Shown piece by piece: positions 13,758-21,136 of a stretch of 39,098 nt of DNA (the first letter of the stretch is position 1; the number at the start of each line of letters is the position of its first letter). A program made the position numbers and the translations under genes. The notes beneath the pieces are model-generated. The model worked only from the letters and a program-made list of their open reading frames with translations, did not search any database and was not told where the DNA came from. The stretch comes from Fibrobacter sp. (lineage in GTDB: Bacteria; Fibrobacterota; Fibrobacteria; Fibrobacterales; Fibrobacteraceae), in NCBI GenBank assembly GCA_017642335.1, contig JAGCPF010000061.1, positions 1 through 39,098 of the forward strand, given 5' to 3'.

Positions 13758-14906
13758 ATGCTTTGCCGTTGGCTCTATCACGTAACCAGTCTTGAACTTT
13801 TCGACGGACGACTTTTCCGCGCCGGTTCCGCCGCGATGCTTTCCATCATCCTCGTCCTCTTCTTCATGCCCAAGTACATCCGCCTGCTGCAGAGAATCGA
13901 CGCGACGAGCGACTTCGACAAGGACGGCAAGACAAAATCCCCCCCGATCATGGGCGGGCTGCTCCTGGTGGTCGTGGTCGAGATTGTCTCGCTGCTCGTG
14001 TGCAACATGAACGGCTATACCATATCTACGCTGGTCATCTTGCTCCTGTTCAGCACCGTGGGCGCCATCGACGACATCGCGAAAGTCCGTGCCAAGCGCC
14101 TCATCAACCAGGGCCGCATCAAGGCGGCCGACTACATGGACAAGGCCGACGGCATCTCCAGCACGCTCAGACTCTTCCTCTACTTTCTGTTCAGCCTTGT
14201 CGTCGCCATTTTCTGCTACAAGTTCATCCCCGAACTCAAGGGCGACCTGACTATTCCGTTCTGCCCCATCGACGTGTTCCAGATCCATCTCCCCAACTGG
14301 ATTTTCGTCGGATTCATGACATTCGTCATCGCCGCCTCCGCGAACGGAACGAACTTCACGGACGGCCTCGACAGCCTCGTCTCGGTGCCCATCCTCACCA
14401 GCATGGTGTTTGTCGGGCTTGTCGCCTACGTGAGCGGAAACTTTATCTTCAGCCAGTACCTGAGCGTGCCGTACCTACCCGGTTGCGACGAACTGTTCCC
14501 GCTCGCCACGTCTATCGCGGGCGCACTGCTGGCGTACCTGTGGTTCAACAGCCCACCCGCCGAAATCTACATGGGTGACGCGGGCTCCGTCGGATTCGGC
14601 GCCACCATCGGCATCATGTTCATCCTGGTGCAGGCTGGGCTATTCCTCCCCATCGTGTGCATCATCATCATCGCCGAAGCCTGCTCCGTATTGTTACAGA
14701 TAAGCTGGTTCAAATTCACCAAGAAGACGACAGGAACCGGCAAGCGCATATTCCTGTGCGCACCGCTCCACCACCATTACCAAAAGAAATGGGACGGCAA
14801 GTTCCCGAGCAAACCGCTGATGAATTCCAAGATCGTGTGGCGCATGCACCTGGTGAGCATCTTCGCGCTCATCTTCAGCATGGTCGTGTTCTTCGGAATT
14901 AGGTAA
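13758..14906 (+). CDS. mraY: Phospho-N-acetylmuramoyl-pentapeptide-transferase MraY
   Basis: Makes lipid I from UDP-MurNAc-pentapeptide and undecaprenyl phosphate in the inner membrane. About ten transmembrane segments in 382 residues. Family motifs: SPPIMGG (substrate loop), GAIDD (magnesium aspartates), NGTNFTDGLDSL, MGDAGSVGFGATIG and the HHH motif APLHHHYQKKW. After HHH the usual G(W/Y)xExxIVxRFW is replaced by WDGKFPSKPLMNSKIVWRM, about seven residues longer. It stands alone here instead of in a division/cell-wall cluster. There is no obvious Shine-Dalgarno sequence; the ATG at 13758 gives the conserved first helix. A WecA-like transferase is excluded by the HHH motif. Confidence 0.9.
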   Translation: MLCRWLYHVTSLELFDGRLFRAGSAAMLSIILVLFFMPKYIRLLQRIDATSDFDKDGKTKSPPIMGGLLLVVVVEIVSLLVCNMNGYTISTLVILLLFSTVGAIDDIAKVRAKRLINQGRIKAADYMDKADGISSTLRLFLYFLFSLVVAIFCYKFIPELKGDLTIPFCPIDVFQIHLPNWIFVGFMTFVIAASANGTNFTDGLDSLVSVPILTSMVFVGLVAYVSGNFIFSQYLSVPYLPGCDELFPLATSIAGALLAYLWFNSPPAEIYMGDAGSVGFGATIGIMFILVQAGLFLPIVCIIIIAEACSVLLQISWFKFTKKTTGTGKRIFLCAPLHHHYQKKWDGKFPSKPLMNSKIVWRMHLVSIFALIFSMVVFFGIR

Positions 14907-14914
14907 ATAGGCTG

Positions 14915-14935
14915 GAGGCTCGAAGCCCGAGCCTC
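14915..14935. terminator. Shared hairpin between convergent mraY and FISUMP gene
   Basis: GAGGCTCG and CGAGCCTC form a perfect 8-bp stem with a 5-nt loop, overlapping the stop of the minus-strand gene. There is no strong T-run on either side, so this is a weak or bidirectional terminator. Confidence 0.5.
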
Positions 14936-15707
14936 ATTGCTCATCATCCTTGATGCAACGGACGGACATTGAAAGCATTTGCATGAAAGCCATCTGTTGC
15001 ATTTGACCGAGTTCCTCAGTAGAGCTAAACAAGCTATCGCTGTCGCATGAAGTCAAGGCCATGAAATACGCTCTGCCGCCTTCAAGAACCGTAGAACTCC
15101 AGAAGAACGTCAATTGTCCCTGTCCAGCGGACGCCTGGGACTTTAAAGTTGGTTGAGGAGGAGCATCCAAGTGCTGAACAAATCCCATGCCGGCAGGCAC
15201 TGCCGTGAACAATAATTCGTCCGTGCCATTGCCACAGGCCTCATTGCCGTTGTTGTCCCATTCACTCGTAGCCTTGAGCTTTTTCGCAGCCTCTTTGGGT
15301 CCACCCGCCGTAGCAATCAAAGTATCCCATTCGGCTTTGCTGGGTATATGCCAGCCTTCGGGGCAAACGCCGCGGATATTCCCCGACAAATTACAGTTAC
15401 CATCGGCGGTGCAATCAAGAGGCGAGTTACCGGGAACTAGACCCGGCATGTCTATAGCTGAGCCACGAATATAAAAACGGCCATACTTGGTGCAACTGTC
15501 CACTTGATTATTGTAACAAAAGCTAGCAGAGTCCGGATTTGGTTGCTGTTCATACCTGTAATTGAGGTTCTGCGCCATCCATGTCTGGTTCCCTATGGTC
15601 ACAATCCGATACACCTGATTGTCGCGGGAATCGATTATCAAATTATCGCAGGCGGTCAGGCACATGAGGGTTAAGCTCACAGCACAAAGCCCAATCAGTC
15701 TTTTCAT
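14934..15707 (-). CDS. FISUMP-domain lipoprotein
   Basis: 257-residue lipoprotein with signal MKRLIGLCAVSLTLMCLTAC (acylated C20). It is almost entirely one Fibrobacter succinogenes major paralogous domain. That domain begins DSRDNQVYRIVTIGNQTWMA and contains QNLNYRYE, YGRFYIRG, CPEGWHIPSKAEWDTLI, LLFTAVPAGM, FFWSSTV and the terminal VRCIKDD. Cysteines probably pair. The function of FISUMP proteins is not established; they are surface or periplasmic. The leader has AAAGGAGAA before the ATG and a TAAATTTA box at 15742-15735. The gene converges with mraY. Confidence 0.88.
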   Translation of the reverse strand: MKRLIGLCAVSLTLMCLTACDNLIIDSRDNQVYRIVTIGNQTWMAQNLNYRYEQQPNPDSASFCYNNQVDSCTKYGRFYIRGSAIDMPGLVPGNSPLDCTADGNCNLSGNIRGVCPEGWHIPSKAEWDTLIATAGGPKEAAKKLKATSEWDNNGNEACGNGTDELLFTAVPAGMGFVQHLDAPPQPTLKSQASAGQGQLTFFWSSTVLEGGRAYFMALTSCDSDSLFSSTEELGQMQQMAFMQMLSMSVRCIKDDEQ

Positions 15708-15809
15708 ACATTTCTCCTTTGTTTATGACGCAATTAAATTTAGCATAAAATATCCCTTCTTCCGCAATTTTCCCTTTTTCGCACTGGGCAACATTCTATA
15801 TTTCACCAT

Positions 15810-17150
15810 ATGGAAAACATCATCGAGACTTTGAATGCAGCGGGGCAGCAGGAGCTGGCGGCCCGCCTTGAATCGTTGAGCGGGGATGCCCGCAAGAATC
15901 TGGAACGCGACATTTTGAGCCAGGACTGGGAAGAGCTCAAGACTCTCTACGCCGAAAAATCAAGCGCATCGCTTGAAGACAACGTTTCGAGCAACTTGAA
16001 GCCAATGCCGTTCAAGATCGCGGTCGACGACCTGCGTTACGATTTCTGGAAAGAGACTGGCGAAATCCTGCTCGGCAAGGGCCAGGTCGCTGCGTTCCTC
16101 GTCGCAGGCGGGCAAGGTTCCCGCCTCGGTTTCGACGGTCCCAAAGGCATGTTCGACATCGGCCTGCCGAGCCACAAGAGTTTATTCCAACTGCAGGCGG
16201 AGCGCCTGCTGAACCTCTCTGCACGAGTAGAGCATCCCATTCCCTGGTGCATCATGACGAGCCCCCTCAACCACGAGGCGACAGTCAACTTCTTTACCGA
16301 GCACGACTTTTTCGGGTACGCCCGCGAGAACATCCGCTTCTTTGAGCAGGGCACCATCTGCGCTCTCGATCCGAACGGCAAGGCCATCGTCGACGAGAAC
16401 AACCGCCTCGCCCTCGTCCCCGACGGCAACGGCGGCTGCTTCCGCGCCCTTTCCCAGAGCGGCACGCTCGCCTGGCTCGTGGAAAAAGGCGTGCAGTACG
16501 TGTTCCTTTACAGCGTCGACAACGCGCTCTGCCGCATCTGCGACCCAGCCTTCATCGGAGCACTCGCTGCCGAAGGCCGCAGCCTCAGCGCCTCCAAGGT
16601 GGTCCACAAGGCGGGCGCCCAAGAAAAGGTGGGCATTTTCGCTTTGCAGAACAACAAGCCCGGCGTCGTCGAATACAGCGATTTGCCCGAGAACTACCGC
16701 GACATGACCAACCCCGACGGGAGCCTCACCTTCGACGGCGGGAACATCGCGATTCACTTGTTCAAAATCGCAGGGCTCAGGAAGCTGCAAACCAGCCGCC
16801 TCCCCTGGCACACCGCCCGCAAAACCGTCTGCGGCATCGAGAAATGCTGGAAGTTCGAGCAATTCCTGTTCGACGCATTCCCGCTGCTCGGCACGATGAT
16901 GCCGTTCGGCGTCCTCCGCGAAGAGGAATTCTCCCCGGTCAAGAACGCCGAAGGGAACGATTCCCCCAAGACCGCGCGCGAAATGATCGGCAGGCTGCAC
17001 CGCGAATGGCTGCGCAAGGCTCACGTGGCGATCGACCCCAAGAAGCTCTACGAAATCTCCCCCACCATCAGCTACGCCGGCGAAGGCCTCAAGCAAAGCG
17101 TATTCGACAGGGAAATCGGGAGGAACATCCTAGAGTTCGACGAAGAATAA
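15810..17150 (+). CDS. UDP-sugar pyrophosphorylase, eukaryote-like UAP1/UDPGP family
   Basis: 446-residue nucleotidyltransferase, most like UDP-N-acetylglucosamine pyrophosphorylase (UTP + GlcNAc-1-P to UDP-GlcNAc). The nucleotide-binding loop is AGGQGSRLGFDGPKGMFDIG (about 98-117), followed by GLPSHKSLFQLQAERLL. Later motifs are the PDGNGGCFRAL loop, VEYSDLPE and GNIAIHLF. This is the UAP1/AGX1 type and not the bifunctional GlmU type. The exact sugar is uncertain (GlcNAc, GalNAc or glucose). The TATATTTC box at 15797-15804 ends 5 nt before the ATG, so the transcript may be leaderless. The acyltransferase gene follows after a 66-bp repeat-like gap. Confidence 0.85.
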   Translation: MENIIETLNAAGQQELAARLESLSGDARKNLERDILSQDWEELKTLYAEKSSASLEDNVSSNLKPMPFKIAVDDLRYDFWKETGEILLGKGQVAAFLVAGGQGSRLGFDGPKGMFDIGLPSHKSLFQLQAERLLNLSARVEHPIPWCIMTSPLNHEATVNFFTEHDFFGYARENIRFFEQGTICALDPNGKAIVDENNRLALVPDGNGGCFRALSQSGTLAWLVEKGVQYVFLYSVDNALCRICDPAFIGALAAEGRSLSASKVVHKAGAQEKVGIFALQNNKPGVVEYSDLPENYRDMTNPDGSLTFDGGNIAIHLFKIAGLRKLQTSRLPWHTARKTVCGIEKCWKFEQFLFDAFPLLGTMMPFGVLREEEFSPVKNAEGNDSPKTAREMIGRLHREWLRKAHVAIDPKKLYEISPTISYAGEGLKQSVFDREIGRNILEFDEE

Positions 17151-17216
17151 AAAAGGTTGAGGCACGAGGTTCGGGGCACGAGCCTGGAGCCTCGGACCGC
17201 GAACCTGAAGCAAACA

Positions 17217-18149
17217 GTGAACAAGCTTAAGTACATTGCCTATAAGTTCGCTTTCGGAGCACTCCTGCGGGTGCCGGAAGTTTTCTATTCGGTGCTGTTT
17301 GCCATCGTATTCCCGATATACAAGGCGCTCCACACCAAACGGGCCTACGGACGCGTCGTAAAGCACCTGGAAGCGGCCAGAAAATACATGGAGACGCAGG
17401 GTCAAAACAGAGGCCCCATGCAGAAAGTGACCGCACGTGACGTTTTCAAAGGCATCTACTGGAACGCGCTCGACTCCTACCGCGGCCTCGCCCGCTTCAA
17501 AAGCGTCACCCGCCGCATCGTCTACGAGAACGAAGAAATCATCCGGGACGCCGTCGACGAATGCGCCAAGGCCGGGAAACCCATCGCAGGAATCAGCATC
17601 CACCAGGGTTCTTTCGAGCTCCTGCACCGCGCACTCTGCCGTTACAGCGAGCATGTCCACCTGATTACCGATTCCGTCGGCGACGAGGCCTTCCGCAAGT
17701 GCCTCGAAGACCTCCGCAGCGACCCGCACCTCACCGAATACCACCCCGAAGAGACCGGGCGGCTCATCCGCGACCTGTTCAAAACAAAAGGCATCCTCGC
17801 GATGGTGTACGACCAGGGCAAGAACACCAAGGGGAACACGGTCGAGCTGTTCGGGCGGCCCACCACGCTTTACCTGCGACTCCTGCAAAAAGTGAACGAG
17901 ATGGGAGCAGGCATCGTCACGTTCCGCACCTGGACCGAGCGAAAGCGCATCATTATCCACTTCGAGACCTACTACCCGCCGCATTACGACAAAATTATAG
18001 GGGAAAATGCGCCAGCAGACGCAAAGAGTACCGAAAGTCCGCTTCTCGGCGCCATCGCCCGCGAGACCGAACAGTGGATAGCGGAGCACCCCGACCAGTG
18101 GAGCTGGAACTACCACGGGAACTTTCTAAATTTGTCGCCGAGGTTATAA
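17217..18149 (+). CDS. LpxL/HtrB-like lysophospholipid acyltransferase
   Basis: Probable lipid A late acyltransferase or related membrane acyltransferase (310 residues from the GTG at 17217). The catalytic HX4E box is HQGSFE at about 129-134, followed later by MVYDQGKNTKGNTVELFG and the family end WSWNYHGNF. One N-terminal hydrophobic segment (VFYSVLFAIVFPIYKAL) anchors it. The frame is open upstream to a TTG at 17157, but those 20 codons coincide with an inverted-repeat stretch (GGTTCG/CGAACC), so I prefer the GTG. The Smr gene begins one base after its stop. Confidence 0.78.
   Translation: MNKLKYIAYKFAFGALLRVPEVFYSVLFAIVFPIYKALHTKRAYGRVVKHLEAARKYMETQGQNRGPMQKVTARDVFKGIYWNALDSYRGLARFKSVTRRIVYENEEIIRDAVDECAKAGKPIAGISIHQGSFELLHRALCRYSEHVHLITDSVGDEAFRKCLEDLRSDPHLTEYHPEETGRLIRDLFKTKGILAMVYDQGKNTKGNTVELFGRPTTLYLRLLQKVNEMGAGIVTFRTWTERKRIIIHFETYYPPHYDKIIGENAPADAKSTESPLLGAIARETEQWIAEHPDQWSWNYHGNFLNLSPRL
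18127..18134 (+). promoter_or_regulatory. Possible -7 box for the Smr gene inside the acyltransferase end
   Basis: TAAATTTG is a perfect TAnnTTTG match, 16 nt before the ATG at 18151. The only candidate -33 is CTGG at 19 nt. It may give the smr gene its own transcript. Confidence 0.4.
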
Positions 18150-18150
18150 A

Positions 18151-18612
18151 ATGGCATTGAACGCAGACGAAGAGTTCCAGCTGGAATGGCTGAAGAACCA
18201 CCGCATTGAAGACAAGGACGAGGAAATGCGCAAGCAGGCGGAAAAGGAAGCCGCCGAGCGCCCCGCACCCGGACAGCGCGGACGCAAGATGCGCCGCAGC
18301 CCGGCAGCCTGGGAACTCCCCGTTCCCGAAGACGAGATCGACCTCCACGGATTCACCGCCGACGAAGCCGCCGAGGCCGTGGAACGCCGCATCGACGACC
18401 TCCTCATCGCCGGACTGAGCGTACTGCGCATCATCCACGGCGGAGGGAACCCCGAATACGGGAACGTGAAGCACATCATCGACAGGAAAGTCCGCTCCGA
18501 ATGGAAAAATAGGGTCGTTTTTTACAAGGTTGAACCCGACAACGCAGGGTCCAGCATCATGAAAATCGGGAAACCCCGCCCGACAGTCCCCCAGAAACGA
18601 AAAAAACGCTAA
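18151..18612 (+). CDS. Smr-domain protein (MutS2 C-terminal-like endonuclease domain)
   Basis: 153-residue stand-alone Smr protein. A charged N-terminal helix (KNHRIEDKDEEMRKQAEKEA) precedes the Smr domain at about 60-140: EIDLHGFTADEAAEAVERRI (DLHG box) and IIHGGGNPEYGNVKHII, the HGxG-type box. Family members nick DNA or cleave RNA; which substrate applies here is unknown. The last GxG region is less typical than usual (HGGGNPEYG in place of HGKGxG), and activity cannot be judged. It is one base downstream of the acyltransferase gene. Confidence 0.85.
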   Translation: MALNADEEFQLEWLKNHRIEDKDEEMRKQAEKEAAERPAPGQRGRKMRRSPAAWELPVPEDEIDLHGFTADEAAEAVERRIDDLLIAGLSVLRIIHGGGNPEYGNVKHIIDRKVRSEWKNRVVFYKVEPDNAGSSIMKIGKPRPTVPQKRKKR

Positions 18613-18632
18613 AAAAAACGATTTTTTTCGTG
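18596..18632 (+). terminator. Weak A/T-rich hairpin after the Smr gene
   Basis: ACGAAAAAAACG pairs with CGATTTTTTTCGT across an A-rich loop, overlapping the stop codon. It is low in G+C but ends in a T-run. Confidence 0.35.
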
Positions 18633-18641
18633 ACTTTCCCC

Positions 18642-18672
18642 TTTGATAACTGACAACATTTAACTATCTTTG
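18642..18672 (+). promoter_or_regulatory. FCB-type promoter of tRNA-Pro
   Basis: TTTG (18642-18645), then 19 nt, then TATCTTTG (18665-18672), an exact fit to TTTG-N19-TAnnTTTG. The mature tRNA begins 13 nt later. Confidence 0.7.
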
Positions 18673-18684
18673 AGCCCACAAGAA

Positions 18685-18758
18685 CGGAATATAGCTCAGC
18701 CTGGTAGAGCGCTTGCTTCGGGAGCAAGAGGTCGTGAGTTCGAATCTCGCTATTCCGA
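18685..18758 (+). tRNA. tRNA-Pro (anticodon CGG)
   Basis: The acceptor stem CGGAATA/TATTCCG is perfect, with discriminator A at 18758. The D-arm contains AGCTCAGCCTGGTAGAGC. The anticodon stem is CTTGC/GCAAG with loop TTCGGGA, giving anticodon CGG (reads CCG). The T-arm contains GTTCGAATC. CCA is not encoded. An intrinsic terminator follows immediately. Confidence 0.96.
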
Positions 18759-18801
18759 TAAAACGAAAAAGGACACCGCCAAGGTGTCCTTTTCGTTTTA
18801 T
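18759..18801 (+). terminator. Intrinsic terminator of tRNA-Pro
   Basis: AAAACGAAAAAGGACACC pairs with GGTGTCCTTTTCGTTTT around GCCAA. The GGACACC/GGTGTCC core is followed by a T-rich tail. Confidence 0.85.
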
Positions 18802-18833
18802 GGAATGTCAGGCAAGATGAGAACTCACGTAGA

Positions 18834-19007
18834 GTCAGCTTTCGTGTTGTTTTACAGTGCTAAAGCACTGAAACAACATCGAAACTGACATCGTTCCACT
18901 ATCAATCGGCGAAGCCGATTTCCCGCGCTAAAGCGCGGAGTGTCACGAGAGTTCGACTAAATCGGCGATGAGCGAAGCGAATATAAGACGATTTAGCGAT
19001 TTCGCCG
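18834..19007. other. Cluster of hairpins between tRNA-Pro and the toxin gene
   Basis: Four inverted repeats lie in series. The first is a long imperfect hairpin 18834-18889 (GTCAG...CTGAC with CAGTGC/GCACTG at the tip). AATCGGC/GCCGATT lies at 18904-18920 and CCGCGC/GCGCGG at 18923-18938. CTAAATCG/CGATTTAG spans 18957-18996, overlapping an alternative pair GGCGA/TCGCC. No open frame is credible here. It may be a structured 3' region of the toxin-antitoxin mRNA or a set of palindromic repeats. Confidence 0.5.
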
Positions 19008-19012
19008 TAAGT

Positions 19013-19294
19013 TTATCTTTTGAACAAATCAGAATGCGTTCCGGTATCCACAAGAGTAAGCGTCAGGATTCCCCTATTTTTTCTGTAGCACAAAAGCCAG
19101 TCTGGATGTATATGAAGTTCCCTCGTTCCCGAAAATTTTCCAGTCAATTCGTGGTCTCGGTATTTTTCGTCTAGAACCTGATCCGTCCGAAGCAACTCTA
19201 CAGTTGTCTTAAGTTCTTCTAATGGGAGACCTCGCTTTTTGCAAAGCTTGTACCCCTTCTTGAAACGACTCGTCCAGATGACTTCGTAAATCAT
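19013..19294 (-). CDS. yafQ: YafQ-family mRNA interferase toxin
   Basis: 93-residue RelE-superfamily ribosome-dependent endoribonuclease. Residues aligned with E. coli YafQ are H48 (DHEL), H61 (LHIHPDW), D65, W66, H87 (TGTH) and F91. The position of YafQ R83 is D83 here (LVDTGTH). The rest of the family pattern is intact: FKKGYKLCKKRG at the start and THSDLF at the end. It overlaps the antitoxin gene by 4 nt (ATGA), the standard antitoxin-then-toxin order. It is probably released from the DinJ-like partner under stress. Confidence 0.92.
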   Translation of the reverse strand: MIYEVIWTSRFKKGYKLCKKRGLPLEELKTTVELLRTDQVLDEKYRDHELTGKFSGTRELHIHPDWLLCYRKNRGILTLTLVDTGTHSDLFKR

Positions 19295-19563
19295 TTATCC
19301 AAGTCCGCCCACATCTCGTCCATGTCCGTATAGCGTTTGGTCTTCGGGTCCGCTTCAAGGCGTTTCGCCTCTTCAACGGCTTCGAGAAGTTCGCAGGAAC
19401 GATCCGGGTACTTGACTTCGAAGGGGAGCCCTCGCTGCAAAACCACCTGCCGCAGGAATATGGAAATTGCCTGAGACATCGAAAGTCCCAGTCCTTCAAG
19501 GAGGGCGTTGGCTTGATTGTTCAGTTCGGAATCAATGCGGAAATTTTTTGCTACGGTACTCAT
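19291..19563 (-). CDS. dinJ: DinJ/RelB-family antitoxin
   Basis: 90-residue antitoxin. The N-terminal ribbon-helix-helix (MSTVAKNFRIDSELNNQANA, then LGLSMSQAISIFLRQVV) binds DNA as a dimer. The C-terminal part (about 50-90, ELLEAVEEAKRLEADPKTK) wraps the toxin. It is first in the operon. Two inverted repeats directly upstream are the likely autoregulatory operators. AAAGG lies 3-7 nt before the ATG. Confidence 0.92.
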   Translation of the reverse strand: MSTVAKNFRIDSELNNQANALLEGLGLSMSQAISIFLRQVVLQRGLPFEVKYPDRSCELLEAVEEAKRLEADPKTKRYTDMDEMWADLDK

Positions 19564-19571
19564 ACCTTTAA

Positions 19572-19612
19572 ATATACATTATTTTGATTGTATATGCAAG
19601 CATTCACTTGCA
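19572..19612 (-). promoter_or_regulatory. Operator region of the dinJ-yafQ operon
   Basis: Two inverted repeats lie head to tail 9-49 bp upstream of the antitoxin start: ATATACA...TGTATAT (19572-19578/19589-19595) and TGCAAG...CTTGCA (19595-19600/19607-19612). The spacing suits ribbon-helix-helix binding and the promoter must lie here, although no box is certain. Confidence 0.6.
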
Positions 19613-19795
19613 TTTACTTTCAATTTTTCAACAAACACTTTCATACACCCTACAATTAAACAGAACAGCATAAAACTCCTGTCTTCCGGGAACGCCCCCG
19701 CGTAGCAAACAGGGGACTCTCCCCCATCTGCATGTATAGACGTTTTTGCGGGGAAAATTTTCCGGGAATTTGCAGTAAAAAGATGCTCACGGCAT
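19613..19795. other. Intergenic region between dinJ promoter and serA terminator, no gene seen
   Basis: The whole dinJ-serA gap is 303 bp. It holds the operator, this stretch and the two serA-distal hairpins. A minus-strand frame of 81 codons exists here but has no plausible domain or ribosome binding site and runs into the terminator. Confidence 0.5.
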
Positions 19796-19856
19796 AAGAA
19801 AAGCCTCCGCATTGCGGAGGCCAATTTCTTTAGGGAGATCCCCGCCTTCGCGGGGA
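19796..19856 (-). terminator. Tandem hairpins ending serA
   Basis: Downstream of serA the minus strand has CCCCGCGAAGGCGGGG (19841-19856). It then has GCCTCCGC/GCGGAGGC (19803-19821) followed by TTTTCTT, a good intrinsic terminator. Confidence 0.8.
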
Positions 19857-19866
19857 TGGCACAGCC

Positions 19867-21033
19867 TTAGAAATGGATCACGCGGACCTTGATGACCTTG
19901 TCGAGCTTGCCGAGCTTTTCGATGATGGAGTCATCGACCTTGCTTTCGACGTCAACGAGGTTGTAGCCGATCTTGCCGTTGCTCTTGTTGCTGAACGAGG
20001 CAATGTTGATACCTTCGGCGCCGAACACCTTCGTGATTTCGGAAATCATGTTCGGGACGTCCTGGTTGATGACCACAACGCGGCTCTTGACACCGGCATG
20101 CGGGTGATCGACGAGGGCCGGGAAGTTCACCGAGTTGCGGACACAGCCGTATTCGATGTAGTCCTTCAGTTCCTCGACAGCCATCACGGCGCAGTTCTCT
20201 TCGGCTTCTTCGGTGGAAGCGCCGAGGTGCGGGAAGCAGGTCACCTTGTCGTTCTTGATGAGGTCGGCATCCGGGAAGTCGCAGAGGTAGCCCTGGAGGG
20301 AACCGGAAGCGAGCATCTCGTTGACCGGGGCCATCTCGACGATGCCGCCACGGGCGAAGTTCATGATGTAGCTGCCCTTGAAGCCGGCGAGGTTCTTGCG
20401 GTTGAGCAGGTTCTCGGTCACGCCCTTGATGAAGGGAACGTGGACGGTGAGGAAGTCGGACTTGGCGATGACTTCGTCCAGAGTCGCGGTTTCAACCTTG
20501 TTCGAAAGTTCGTGCATGTTGGCGGCGTTCGGATACGGTTCGTAAGCGAGCACGCGCATGTTCTTCCAACGGGCATAGTTGGCGACGAGCACGCCGATCT
20601 TGCCGAGGCCGATGACGCCGAGCGTCTTGCCGGCGAGTTCCATACCGGCAAACTTCTTCTTGCCGCTTTCGACGGTCTTGGCGAGGTCCGGATCGTTCAC
20701 GTCGAGGCCCTTGACCCAGGCGGCGGCCTTGTCCACGTTACGCACGGCCATGCCGAGCACGGTCATCACGAGTTCGGCAACGGCGTTGGCGTTGGCACCC
20801 GGAGTGTTGAACACGCAGATGCCCTTCGCGGAGGCCTTGTCGATGGTGATGTTGTTCACGCCAGCACCGGCGCGGGCGACGGCGAGAAGGCCGTCAAAGT
20901 TATCCGTATCGACCTGAGCGGAACGCACCAAGATGGCATCCGGATTTTCGACGGAGTCGGAAACCTGGTAGAACGAGCCAAACAGGCTCAAGCCTTTCTT
21001 GGAAATGTTGTTCATCGTCTTAATAGTTGCCAT
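19867..21033 (-). CDS. serA: D-3-phosphoglycerate dehydrogenase SerA
   Basis: First step of serine synthesis: NAD-dependent oxidation of 3-phosphoglycerate. The substrate-binding domain has ARAGAGVNNI (about 54-63) and the NAD loop is GLGKIG (142-147). Catalytic residues are R228 (NFARGG) and H269 (CFPHLGAST), with an acidic partner between them. A C-terminal ACT domain spans about 317-388, suggesting serine feedback. At 388 residues it is the short SerA type common in Bacteroidota. The leader has AGGATAA before the ATG. The upstream gap to ispG is filled by a heptamer array. Confidence 0.93.
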   Translation of the reverse strand: MATIKTMNNISKKGLSLFGSFYQVSDSVENPDAILVRSAQVDTDNFDGLLAVARAGAGVNNITIDKASAKGICVFNTPGANANAVAELVMTVLGMAVRNVDKAAAWVKGLDVNDPDLAKTVESGKKKFAGMELAGKTLGVIGLGKIGVLVANYARWKNMRVLAYEPYPNAANMHELSNKVETATLDEVIAKSDFLTVHVPFIKGVTENLLNRKNLAGFKGSYIMNFARGGIVEMAPVNEMLASGSLQGYLCDFPDADLIKNDKVTCFPHLGASTEEAEENCAVMAVEELKDYIEYGCVRNSVNFPALVDHPHAGVKSRVVVINQDVPNMISEITKVFGAEGINIASFSNKSNGKIGYNLVDVESKVDDSIIEKLGKLDKVIKVRVIHF

Positions 21034-21057
21034 TGTATTATCCTTTGTTTAAGTTAA

Positions 21058-21132
21058 AAAGTAGGAAGTAGGAAGTAGGAAGTAGGAAGGACTTTTGCTA
21101 ACACTGTCTACTTCCTACTGTCTACTGTCTAC
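21058..21132. repeat. Heptamer tandem array with inverted second half (AAGTAGG / CTACTGT)
   Basis: About four copies of AAGTAGG are followed by an 18-nt spacer, then CTACTTCCTACT and copies of GTCTACT. The two halves can form a long hairpin. It lies between ispG and serA and may also act in termination of ispG. Confidence 0.82.
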
Positions 21133-21136
21133 TAAA

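Noticed and set aside
16182..18116. Minus-strand open frames opposite the UDPGP and acyltransferase genes
   Set aside because: Shadows of well-supported plus-strand genes; no recognisable product.
19579..19824. 81-codon minus-strand frame between dinJ and serA
   Set aside because: It crosses the serA terminator hairpin and the antitoxin operator, with no ribosome binding site or family.
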